DNA of 64,000 nucleotides, taken from NCBI GenBank assembly GCA_011525745.1, contig WYBU01000006.1, positions 27,288-91,287 on the forward strand. The letters run 5' to 3'. A program made the position numbers and the translations under genes. This DNA is from Planctomycetaceae bacterium (lineage in GTDB: Bacteria; Planctomycetota; Phycisphaerae; UBA1845; UTPLA1). Below the pieces are notes generated by a model, which was given only the letters and a program-made list of their open reading frames with translations, searched no databases and had not been told where the DNA came from. The first letter of the stretch is position 1. Every line of letters starts with the position of its first letter. This document shows positions 52,362 to 60,212 of this stretch, piece by piece.

Positions 52362-53791
52362 TGACGGAAACTCGCCGGCACATGCTGATCCGCGCCGCAA
52401 GCGCCATCGCTGCGGCATTCGGAGCCGCGAAGCGTCAGCGAGCGGGATCGGGGGGCTTGATCGGCTGTGCCTCGGTCCGATCGCGGAGTGAGTGTGCGGT
52501 GCGCCGTCGGGCATCAACCGCCGGTCGGCGAAAGAACGGTTCGCTCGCGAACGGGGCGTGCGGATCCCGCTTGCTTACGCTGCGCGGCTCTGAAAGTGAA
52601 ACGGTCCGCGCAGCGGACCCTGCGCACGGGCTGCAAACCCGCGCCACGCGGAAAACAGTCGGGGGCGGCTGTACCACATTTGACGCACCGAAGGGTGGCT
52701 GTAATTCACAACCGCAGCGCTGGCGCTTGCGGCTCGGATCATCGCTCGCCAGCCTCATGCTGTTCGCCAGCGCCTTCGCCGCACAGCCCGAGCAACCGCC
52801 CGCGCCGCCGGCCGCCAGCGCGCCTGCCGCGTCGCAGCCCGAGCAGCCCGCGGAACCCACCGCCGAATCGAATCCCGCCACGCGCGCCGCCGTCGAACGC
52901 GGCCTCGCCTGGCTCGCCACACAGCAGCAGTCCGACGGCTCCTTCGGCAGCGGCTCGCAATACGGCCGCCACGTCGCCATCACAGGCCTGGCCGGATTGG
53001 CGTTCCTCAGCGACGGCAGCACGCCGGGCCGCGGACGATACGCCGAGCAGGTCGATGGCGCGATCCGCTTCATCCTCGCGTCGACGGCCGACGAGTCGGG
53101 GCTGATCTGCGCCGAAACCAGCTACGGCCCGATGTACGGCCACGGCTTCGCCACGCTGTTCCTGGCCGAAGTCTACGGCATGTCGCCGCGCGAAGACCTG
53201 CGCGAAAAACTCCGCAAGGCCGTGCAGCTCATCATCCGCACCCAGAACGACGAAGGCGGCTGGCGCTACCACCCCGTCAAGGCCGACGCCGATCTGTCGG
53301 TCACGATCTGCCAGGTCATGGCCCTGCGCGCAGCCCGCAACGCAGGCATCGACGTGCCCAAAAGCACCATCGACCGGGCCATCTCCTATACCCGCCGCTG
53401 TCAGAATCCCGACGGCGGGTTTCGCTACATGCTCGACTCGACCGGCTCGATGTTCCCGCGCTCGGCCGCCGGCGTCGCCGCGCTGTTCTACGCCGGCCAG
53501 TACAAGGGACCCGAGGTCAAGGCGGGCATGGACTACCTGATGCAGCAGTTGCCCGGCAAGGCCCGCGCCCAGGGGCATTACTATTACGGCCAATACTACG
53601 CCGCGCAGGTCATGTACCAGGCCGGCGGGCGGTACTGGGACGAATGGTGGCCGGCGATTCAGGACGATCTGCTCAAGCAACAAACGTCGGAGGGCTATTG
53701 GCGGGGCGAAGCCGGCAACGAATACGGTACGGCGATGGCGATGATCATCCTCCAAATGCCGAATCGCCTGCTGCCGATCTTTCAAAAATGA
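52358..53791 (+). CDS. Secreted prenyltransferase/squalene-cyclase-repeat protein, signal region split by repeat
   Basis: 477 residues from ATG 52358. The body (residues 165-477) has alpha/alpha-barrel repeats with QW-type motifs: GLAWLATQQQSDGSFG, AIRFILASTADESGLICAET, TQNDEGGWRYHPVKADADLS, RRCQNPDGGFRYMLDSTGSM and DLLKQQTSEGYWRGEAGNEY. Residues 1-10 (MMTETRRHML) and 128-141 (SSLASLMLFASAFA) would join to a normal signal peptide, but about 117 codons of repeat DNA lie between them, in frame. A TTG at 52727 could serve as a new start. Its partner proteins are unknown. Confidence 0.8.
   Translation: MMTETRRHMLIRAASAIAAAFGAAKRQRAGSGGLIGCASVRSRSECAVRRRASTAGRRKNGSLANGACGSRLLTLRGSESETVRAADPAHGLQTRATRKTVGGGCTTFDAPKGGCNSQPQRWRLRLGSSLASLMLFASAFAAQPEQPPAPPAASAPAASQPEQPAEPTAESNPATRAAVERGLAWLATQQQSDGSFGSGSQYGRHVAITGLAGLAFLSDGSTPGRGRYAEQVDGAIRFILASTADESGLICAETSYGPMYGHGFATLFLAEVYGMSPREDLREKLRKAVQLIIRTQNDEGGWRYHPVKADADLSVTICQVMALRAARNAGIDVPKSTIDRAISYTRRCQNPDGGFRYMLDSTGSMFPRSAAGVAALFYAGQYKGPEVKAGMDYLMQQLPGKARAQGHYYYGQYYAAQVMYQAGGRYWDEWWPAIQDDLLKQQTSEGYWRGEAGNEYGTAMAMIILQMPNRLLPIFQK
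52422..52590. mobile_element. Inverted-repeat element, GAGCCGCGA family, copy 4 (inside a CDS)
   Basis: 169 bp with left end 52422-52449 and right end 52562-52590 (GGATCCCGCTTGCTTACGCT on). It is nested in a larger composite bounded by family A arms near 52384 and 52742. The composite is in frame in the gene at 52358. Confidence 0.72.
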
Positions 53792-53904
53792 CGACCACCG
53801 GCCCTCGGCATGTGCGTAAAACTCTATGAAAGGTGGCGCCCTTAAGCCCCCGCGCGACCGGCCTTTGACCGCGCCGATCGCCGAAGGGACAATCGCAGGT
53901 TCAT

Positions 53905-55146
53905 GTGACGCCCGCACTGCACATCCTGTTTTCGACTCTGCCGTTTGCGCCCGTCACGGCGCCACCCGACGGACCAGACGCCCCGACCGCTACCGCCTCA
54001 TCGCCCGCCTTACGCTGGACCGTTCTGACCGCCGACGGCGCGAACCGCACCGGCCGCATCGCAACCTGGCGGCTCGACGCCGGACTGTCGCTGCGCGACG
54101 ACGCGGGCAGCGAACAACTCATCGCGTCCGATTCCGTCGTGCGACTGACCAACGCGACGGTCGGCACACGTTCCCCGGGCGCGGCTGCCGACGGCGAATG
54201 GATCGTCGAGTCGATCGACGGCGAGCGCGTGGGCGGCACGATCAGCGGCGGCGGCGAGACGACGCTCTCGATCCGACATCCACGGCTGGGCGAGCTGTCG
54301 TTTTCGCTCGATCGGCTGGCGCGGATCGAACGCGCCGATCTGGCCGCGCGCGACCCGGCCGACGACCGCGACGCCGATGAAGCGCCGCCCAGCGAAGACC
54401 AGGTCTGGCTGCGCAACGGCGATCACTCCGCCGGCATCATCGACCGGCTGGACGAGCGCGGCGTGTCGCTTCAGACCGGCCGGCGACGGCAGGAATTCCC
54501 CTGGTCGGTGCTGCGCCGCGTGCGGCTGGCCAATCCCGAGCCGAAGGGTCCGCCGGCGGCGCGGCGCATGGTGCTCGCATGCGCCGATGGCGCCGTGCTC
54601 ATCGGCGAAGAAATCGACTGGCGCGACGACCGCGTGCGGCTGACGCGTGCCGGCCGCGCGGGCGTGACTCTGAATGCGAGCGACGTCCGTGCGATCCGCG
54701 TCGATGGCGGACGCTGGTGCTGGCTGAGCGATCTGCCGCCGGCGAAGTTCGAGGCGACGCCGTTCATGGATCTGCGCTGGCCGATGCGGCGCGATCGCAA
54801 CGTTGTCGGCGGTCCGCTGGTCTGCGGCGGCGAGCCATGGGACAAGGGCGTGGGGCTGCATTCGGCCGCGCGCGTGACCTGGACGTTGGAGGGTCGCTAC
54901 GAGCGTCTGGCGATGCGCGTCGGCATCGACGACTCGGGCGGTCGCTGGTCGGACGTCGATGTCGAGATTCGGCTGGACGGCCGAGCCGTAACGAGGTTCG
55001 AGCACGTGCGCTGGGGCGAGCCGCCGAGGCCGGTCGATCTCGACATGTCGGGTGTTCGCGAGCTGACGATCGTCATCGGCTTCGGCGACCACGGCGACTT
55101 GCAGGACCGCGTCAACCTGCTCGACGCCGCCCTGGTGCGGCGATAA
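53905..55146 (+). CDS. Secreted NPCBM-domain protein
   Basis: 413 residues from GTG 53905; GCAGG lies 5 nt upstream. The first 35 residues are weakly hydrophobic (ALHILFSTLPFAPVTAPPDG) and may be an export signal. Residues 50-270 are beta-rich repeats (LRWTVLTADGANRTGRIATW, DQVWLRNGDHSAGIIDRLDE, GAVLIGEEIDWRDDRVRLTR). The C-terminal 140 residues form an NPCBM/NEW2 domain: GEPWDKGVGLHSAARVTWTL, RLAMRVGIDDSGGRWSDVDV and a final RVNLLDAALV. NPCBM domains accompany carbohydrate-active proteins. It closes the + strand cluster. Confidence 0.83.
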   Translation: MTPALHILFSTLPFAPVTAPPDGPDAPTATASSPALRWTVLTADGANRTGRIATWRLDAGLSLRDDAGSEQLIASDSVVRLTNATVGTRSPGAAADGEWIVESIDGERVGGTISGGGETTLSIRHPRLGELSFSLDRLARIERADLAARDPADDRDADEAPPSEDQVWLRNGDHSAGIIDRLDERGVSLQTGRRRQEFPWSVLRRVRLANPEPKGPPAARRMVLACADGAVLIGEEIDWRDDRVRLTRAGRAGVTLNASDVRAIRVDGGRWCWLSDLPPAKFEATPFMDLRWPMRRDRNVVGGPLVCGGEPWDKGVGLHSAARVTWTLEGRYERLAMRVGIDDSGGRWSDVDVEIRLDGRAVTRFEHVRWGEPPRPVDLDMSGVRELTIVIGFGDHGDLQDRVNLLDAALVRR

Positions 55147-55177
55147 CGCGCCGCGCGGCGTTGGAATCGCGCAGAAT

Positions 55178-55241
55178 GGTCAAGCCCTCGCGCGTGGACA
55201 CGATCGGATTGCACACACAGGCCACCCGCGAGGGCTTGGCC
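55178..55241. repeat. Family B inverted repeat after the NPCBM gene
   Basis: Arms GGTCAAGCCCTCGCG (55178-55192) and CGCGAGGGCTTGGCC (55227-55241) bracket 34 bp. It follows the NPCBM gene. Short GCTGATG runs and GGTCCGCACATCGGACC follow near 55345-55378. No gene to 55391. Confidence 0.7.
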
Positions 55242-55391
55242 CTGTTGACGCATCCAGGCGTCCGACCCCGTCCGCGCTCCAAGTTGTGCGCACCTGCGCC
55301 CGACGCGCCGAAGCCCGAAAGCCAACGGCTGAAACTCATGTCCTAAGGCTGATGGCTGATGGTCCGCACATCGGACCGAATGGGCCGCCGG

Positions 55392-56189
55392 CTACTCCAG
55401 CGTCCACGCCCGATCGACCGATGGCGGATCGAATTCACGAAACAACCCGTCCGGATCGAACTCCGCCCGCCACCAGGGGACGAACCGCTCGCGCATCTTG
55501 TACAGATCGTCCGGCGATCGCCGCGGCCCCAGCACCGCCGAAAGCTGCAACGACCGCTGATCGCGAAGCACCACCAGCGCGATCCGCGTGCCGGGCTTGC
55601 GCTCTTCGATCATCCGGCGGAATCCGTCCGTGCCGTTGCTGATGCGCGTGCCGTCGATCGACAAAACGAGGTCTCCGGCGCGCAGTCCCGCGCGCTCGGC
55701 GCCGCTGCCCGGCACGACGCGGATGACGCGAATGCGGTCGCCCTCCAGCGGATTGGCCGCGTTGTACTGAATGCCGAGGAACCCGTTGCCCTGCTTCTGC
55801 CCGTGGAAAAAGTAGATCAACTCGACAATGTAGTGAATTCGCCGCCGCACTTCGTAGTTCCGCGTGCGGCGGAACTCCTCCTTCAACGGCGGATACGCCG
55901 CTGGTCCGGCAAAGAACAGATCGTCCGATGCGCGTTGCCGCGTCGACCAGTCGGGATCGCCCAGCGCCTTGATCAACTCCGAAATCTGCTCCGGCGTGTA
56001 CGTCAACTCCGCGCCGGCGGCGTTCGAGGACGCAACCGGCGTTTCGGCCGTTGCGCCGGTCGCATCCGACGGCGCCGGCCGGCTGGCCGGCGACGATGGC
56101 TCCGCGGGCGGCTGCGCGGCGACCGCGGACAGTGCGAGCAATACCGATATGAACATCGCCATCCTCGGCCCTTGTCGGCTCGCCCGCAT
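55392..56189 (-). CDS. Secreted PDZ-domain protein
   Basis: 265 residues from ATG 56189. A signal peptide is at residues 10-26 (MAMFISVLLALSAVAAQ). A helical segment at 65-120 includes LIKALGDPDWSTRQRASDDL and FRRTRNYEVRRRIHYIVELI, HEAT-like. A PDZ domain follows (about 135-225): GFLGIQYNAANPLEGDRIRV, VVPGSGAERAGLRAGDLVLS, IDGTRISNGTDGFRRMIEER. PDZ domains bind C-terminal peptides; no protease domain is present. It starts 24 bp from a divergent glycosyltransferase gene and the two may share regulation. Confidence 0.86.
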   Translation of the reverse strand: MRASRQGPRMAMFISVLLALSAVAAQPPAEPSSPASRPAPSDATGATAETPVASSNAAGAELTYTPEQISELIKALGDPDWSTRQRASDDLFFAGPAAYPPLKEEFRRTRNYEVRRRIHYIVELIYFFHGQKQGNGFLGIQYNAANPLEGDRIRVIRVVPGSGAERAGLRAGDLVLSIDGTRISNGTDGFRRMIEERKPGTRIALVVLRDQRSLQLSAVLGPRRSPDDLYKMRERFVPWWRAEFDPDGLFREFDPPSVDRAWTLE

Positions 56190-56190
56190 T

Positions 56191-56209
56191 GTAGCACGCG
56201 GTATGCTAC
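56191..56209. promoter_or_regulatory. GTAGCA-N7-TGCTAC palindrome in the divergent PDZ/glycosyltransferase spacer
   Basis: GTAGCA (56191-56196) and TGCTAC (56204-56209) are exact inverted arms. The 24 bp spacer between the two start codons is almost entirely this palindrome. TATGCT (56202-56207) lies 6 nt before the GTG start and TAGCAT lies 12 nt before the ATG on the other strand. Confidence 0.45.
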
Positions 56210-56213
56210 GTCG

Positions 56214-57452
56214 GTGCGAACCGTGCTCCTCGTCGGCTACTGGTTTCCTCCCGCCGTCGGCGCCGCGGCGCAGCGCATGCTGGGTTTCTCTCGTTATCTG
56301 TCCGAATTCGGCTGGCGACCGGTCGTGCTTGCGGCCGGCCGATCACACGAACAGGGCCACGGCGACGTGCTGCGCGTGCCCGATCCGGCCGGCGATCCGG
56401 CCACGGCGTTCGCCGACTACGAGTGGCCCGCCGCCGCCGCCCGCGCGCGCCCGTTGCGCGGCTGGCTGTTTCCCGATCGCATGTTCCTCTGGCGCGGCCG
56501 TGCCCGCCGCACGGCGCGCCGCGCCTGGCGCGACGCGCGGCCCGACGCGGTGCTGGCCAGCTTTCCGCCGGCCAGCGCGGCGGCGCTGGGCGCGGACCTG
56601 GCCGCCGCGTTCGGCGCGCCGTTCGTGCTCGACATGCGCGATCTGTGGCTCGGTCCGGGCGGATACGAGCCGCCGTCGCCGGTACATCGCGCCGCTCACG
56701 AACGCCTGGAGCGTCGCGTCACGCGCGCCGCGTCGGCCATCGTCGCCGTCTCCGACGCCATGAGCGACTTTCTCGCGCAACGGCACGCCGTGGAGCGCGG
56801 CCGGATCGAAACGATCGTCAATGGTTTCGACGCCGATGACTGCCTGCTCGCTGAGTCTTCGCCCGAGCGCGGCCGCATCGTCATCGCCCACGTAGGCACG
56901 GTGATCCGGCGCAATCGCCCCGACCTGTTTTTCGACGCCCTCGCCCGCGCGCCGCGGCAGTCCCGCTGGAAGGAACTGGGCGTGAGGTTCCGTTTCGTCG
57001 GCAATCTGTCGCCGGCAACCGCCGCGCGCCCGGAACTCGGCGGGCTGCTCGAAACGACCGGCCTGGTGCCGCACGAACAAGCCTGGCGGCAGACACAGTC
57101 GGCCGCGGCGCTGCTGCTGCTGGTCGGTGACTACGTAGCGCGCTGGGGGCACAACGCTAAAGCGTTCGAGTATTTGCGCAGCGGCCGACCCATCCTATGC
57201 CTGGAAGAAACGCCCGATAGCAACGACGGAAGGCTGCTGCGGTCGATCGCCGCCCAGCCCTGCGTGTTTGCACCGCTCAACGATGCTGCATCGGTCGCCG
57301 ACGGCGTCGATCGGATCGTGGCGATCGCTCAGCAATCCCCGCCGCCCGCGACGCCGCCCGCCGCGCTGGACGCATTCGACCGCCGAACGGGCGCCGCGCG
57401 GCTGGCGTCGCTGTTGGAACGAGTCGTCGTCGCGTCGCAACGGGTTCCCTGA
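56214..57452 (+). CDS. GT4-like glycosyltransferase
   Basis: 412 residues from GTG 56214. The GT-B fold begins VRTVLLVGYWFPPAVGAAAQ, RMLGFSRYLSEFGWRPVVLA, typical of nucleotide-sugar transferases with a G-x3-A-x2-R N-terminal. VLDMRDLWLGPGGYEPPSPV and AIVAVSDAMSDFLAQRHAVE follow, then IETIVNGFDADDCLLAESSP and the C-terminal domain with HVGTVIRRNRPDLFFDALAR, TTGLVPHEQAWRQTQSAAAL and AFEYLRSGRPILCLEE. The acceptor and donor are unknown; GT4-like transferases build envelope polysaccharides or glycolipids in the cytoplasm. Confidence 0.88.
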   Translation: MRTVLLVGYWFPPAVGAAAQRMLGFSRYLSEFGWRPVVLAAGRSHEQGHGDVLRVPDPAGDPATAFADYEWPAAAARARPLRGWLFPDRMFLWRGRARRTARRAWRDARPDAVLASFPPASAAALGADLAAAFGAPFVLDMRDLWLGPGGYEPPSPVHRAAHERLERRVTRAASAIVAVSDAMSDFLAQRHAVERGRIETIVNGFDADDCLLAESSPERGRIVIAHVGTVIRRNRPDLFFDALARAPRQSRWKELGVRFRFVGNLSPATAARPELGGLLETTGLVPHEQAWRQTQSAAALLLLVGDYVARWGHNAKAFEYLRSGRPILCLEETPDSNDGRLLRSIAAQPCVFAPLNDAASVADGVDRIVAIAQQSPPPATPPAALDAFDRRTGAARLASLLERVVVASQRVP

Positions 57453-57704
57453 TCCGCGCACCAAGCGCAAGCGCCGCGGGTTCCCGCGCATCACCGCGTG
57501 ACCGCCGAACGGGCGCCGGCGGCTCGGATCGATCCGGGCGGCCCGCCGCGTTGCGGTGGGTTGACGATGATAAGAACGGGAACAACCCTCTCGATCGTGA
57601 GTCGACGCTCGTGGACGACACCCGTGCCGACCGCGGTATCGACAATCACCGGAACCCCGCCGCTCCCTCACAGTCGGGGACCGGAACAATCCCGGCGCAC
57701 GCGA

Positions 57705-59267
57705 TCAACCCTTCTCGATCTCATACTTCTTGATGCGATACCGCAGATTGTCGCGAGAAATGCCCAGCGCCCGCGCCGCCTTCGACTGATTCCATCCCGC
57801 TTCCTTCAACGCCTTCAGAATCAGCGCCTTCTCCGTGCCCCACAGCGCGCTCTCGGCCTTGTTCTGCGGCATGAACGTCTGATCGCCCGTAATCTCCCGC
57901 GGCAGATGCGCGCCGACGATCGGTTGACCGTCGGCCAGCAGCACCGCGCGCTCCATCACGTTCTGCAATTCGCGGATGTTGCCCGGCCAGTGATAGCTGG
58001 CCAGCAGCGCCATCGCCTCGTCGCTGACCGGCGGGCAGGCGCAGCGCAGTTGCGCGGCGGCCAGATGGGTGAAGTGATCGACCAGCAGCGGAATGTCCTC
58101 GCGCCGCTGCCGCAACGGCGGTATCTCGATCGGAAAAACATTGAGGCGATAGTACAGGTCCTCGCGGAACGCCCCCTCCTTCATCGCCACCTGAAGGTTG
58201 CGGTTGGTCGCGGCGAGAATGCGCGTGTCCGTCGAAATGGTCTGCGTGCCGCCGACGCGCACGAACTCCTTCTCCTGAAGCACGCGCAGCAGCTTGACCT
58301 GCGTGCTGGCCGAGATGTCGCCGATTTCGTCGAGAAACAGCGTGCCCTGATCGGCCAGCTCGAAGCGTCCCATCTTCGAGGCGACCGCGCCGGTGAACGC
58401 GCCTTTTTCGTGCCCGAACAGCTCGCTCTCCAGCAGCGTCTCGGGCAGCGCGGCGCAGTTGATCGCGATGAACGCCTTTTCGCGCCGCGGACTGAGCTGG
58501 TGAATCTGCCGCGCCGTGACTTCCTTGCCCGAGCCGGTCTCCCCCAGCAGCAGCACCGTCGCGTTGCTGCCGGCGACGCGCTGCACCATCTCCAGCACCT
58601 GCCGCATCGCCGGCGAAGCGCCGATGAAGTTGGCGTGCGACTTCAGCGTCTCTTTCAGGCCGCGGTTCTCGCGGACGACCGATTCATGCTGCTGCGCATT
58701 GTGCGCCGCGTTGGCGGCCAGATTGGCGAAAATCTGGAGCAGCTCCAGATCTTCCTGCTCGAACGTCCCGCCGATCTTGTTAAGCACCTCCACCACGCCG
58801 ATGGTCTCGCCGCGATAGACCAGCGGGGCGGCGATCAGTCCGCGCGTGCTGAAACTGCTCTTGTCGTCGATCCCTTTGAAAAAGCGCTTGTCCTGCGCCG
58901 CGCTGCGAACGAGCACCGGCTCGGCCGTGCGGGCCACGTAGCCCGCGATGCCGAGATTCGCATCGAACTCTTCGCCCAGCAGCAGATCGCCGCGATCGCC
59001 GACGGCGGCGCGGAAAATCAGCTTGTTGCGCTTGCGGTCGAGCATCAGGACGCTGGACGCCTCGGCGTGCAGCACCATCGCCGCCGAGCGCACGATCGCG
59101 TCGAGAACGACGCCGATCTCCAGCGTCGCGTTGATGCTGGCCGATGCCTCGACCAGGGCGGACATCGTGCGCTGCGGCAGGCTACGATAGCGCGAGGCCG
59201 CCGCGGGTTCGGGGGCGTCGATCGGGATGGACGGAGCTTGGGACATGCCGGCACCGTGATTCGACAT
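57705..59267 (-). CDS. Sigma-54-dependent transcriptional activator with GAF domain
   Basis: 520 residues. A GAF sensor (about 45-190) precedes an AAA+ domain: [20 protein letters not shown] (Walker A), [20 protein letters not shown] (the GAFTGA loop that contacts sigma-54) and [12 protein letters not shown] (Walker B), then [21 protein letters not shown] Fis-type helix-turn-helix ends the protein ([20 protein letters not shown]). It activates sigma-54 promoters in response to a small molecule or redox signal. A 17-nt imperfect palindrome lies 29-76 bp upstream, next to the ECF sigma promoter. Confidence 0.95.
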   Translation of the reverse strand: MSNHGAGMSQAPSIPIDAPEPAAASRYRSLPQRTMSALVEASASINATLEIGVVLDAIVRSAAMVLHAEASSVLMLDRKRNKLIFRAAVGDRGDLLLGEEFDANLGIAGYVARTAEPVLVRSAAQDKRFFKGIDDKSSFSTRGLIAAPLVYRGETIGVVEVLNKIGGTFEQEDLELLQIFANLAANAAHNAQQHESVVRENRGLKETLKSHANFIGASPAMRQVLEMVQRVAGSNATVLLLGETGSGKEVTARQIHQLSPRREKAFIAINCAALPETLLESELFGHEKGAFTGAVASKMGRFELADQGTLFLDEIGDISASTQVKLLRVLQEKEFVRVGGTQTISTDTRILAATNRNLQVAMKEGAFREDLYYRLNVFPIEIPPLRQRREDIPLLVDHFTHLAAAQLRCACPPVSDEAMALLASYHWPGNIRELQNVMERAVLLADGQPIVGAHLPREITGDQTFMPQNKAESALWGTEKALILKALKEAGWNQSKAARALGISRDNLRYRIKKYEIEKG

Positions 59268-59295
59268 TAACCTCGGTCAACGTGCGAGTCAACAA

Positions 59296-59343
59296 AAACG
59301 GGTAAAAGTGCGGATGGCAGAATACACGCATTTTCACCCGTTT
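59296..59343. promoter_or_regulatory. Imperfect 17-nt palindrome, candidate operator or attenuator
   Basis: Arms 59296-59312 (AAACGGGTAAAAGTGCG) and 59327-59343 match as inverted copies at 15 of 17 positions around a 14-nt loop. The right end overlaps the -35 of the ECF sigma promoter by 2 nt and lies between the two divergent genes. It could be a binding site controlling both. Confidence 0.5.
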
Positions 59344-59370
59344 GTCCTTCAGGTTATGAGACTTTATTAT
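59342..59370 (+). promoter_or_regulatory. Candidate promoter of the ECF sigma operon
   Basis: TTGTCC (59342-59347) and TATTAT (59365-59370) are 17 bp apart, giving a start near 59377 and a leader of about 175 nt. The region 59271-59400 is markedly AT-richer than its surroundings. Confidence 0.5.
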
Positions 59371-59551
59371 CAGATTTGATTCCCTGTGTTTCTAGCACCG
59401 CTTTTGGCCGTTCAATACAACAGTCGACCCCAACGGCTCGCGGCAAGGCACAGGGGAATGTGTTTCGCCGGGGGACACAACCTGCCGGCCCAATTGCCGC
59501 CTGTTTGCAGCGAACCGGCCGGTCCGGTTGGCGTAGGAAAGGTGTAACCCC

Positions 59552-60190
59552 GTGACGGCCCCCAGGACGAACCGCGAGCGGCCGAGCGACGAAGAGTTGC
59601 TGCGCCGGCACGTCCAGGGCGACCGCCCGGCGTTCGAGGAACTGGTCCGTCGTTATACGGACGAATTGCATCGCTTTCTGGCTCGCTTCCTCGGGCAGCG
59701 GGCCTGGGTCGAAGACGCGATTCAGGAGACCTTTTTGCAGGTTCACGTGTCGGCGGCGACGTTCGACGCCACGAGGCGGGTCAAGCCGTGGCTGTTCACG
59801 ATCGCGGCCAACAAAGCGCGCGACCTGTTACGCACGCGGACCCGGCGGCGCGAAGTCTCGCTCGACCAGCCCGCCGGACCGGAGGCTTCCGACGACTCCG
59901 GATGCGTGATCGAACAGCTTGCGGTGGACGAGTCGCTCGTAAGCGAGGACCTGGCCGAGCGCGAAGAATCCGAACGCGTCCGCCGCGTGGTGATGTCGCT
60001 GCCGGAACACTATCGGGAGGTGCTGATTCTCGGCTATTTCCATCAGTTCCCCTATCGGGACATCGCCGAGATTCTCTCGGTCCCGATCGGAACGGTGAAA
60101 AGCCGCCTTCATGCGGCCGTCGCTCATTTCGCGACCGCCTACAAGCGCATGACGGCGGCGTCGGCCTCGAGCCGAAATGCGGCGATCTGA
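59552..60190 (+). CDS. ECF-type RNA polymerase sigma factor
   Basis: 212 residues from GTG 59552, with AGGAAAGG upstream. Region 2: DEELLRRHVQGDRPAFEELV, then QRAWVEDAIQETFLQVHVSA and PWLFTIAANKARDLLRTRTR. Region 4: VMSLPEHYREVLILGYFHQF, PYRDIAEILSVPIGTVKSRL. It directs RNA polymerase to a specific promoter class. An unusual 45-residue acidic linker separates regions 2 and 4. The downstream gene encodes a membrane protein with an anti-sigma-like N-terminus and starts 22 bp later; they form an operon. Confidence 0.94.
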   Translation: MTAPRTNRERPSDEELLRRHVQGDRPAFEELVRRYTDELHRFLARFLGQRAWVEDAIQETFLQVHVSAATFDATRRVKPWLFTIAANKARDLLRTRTRRREVSLDQPAGPEASDDSGCVIEQLAVDESLVSEDLAEREESERVRRVVMSLPEHYREVLILGYFHQFPYRDIAEILSVPIGTVKSRLHAAVAHFATAYKRMTAASASSRNAAI

Positions 60191-60212
60191 CAATGGGGGT
60201 TACCGAACGCGT

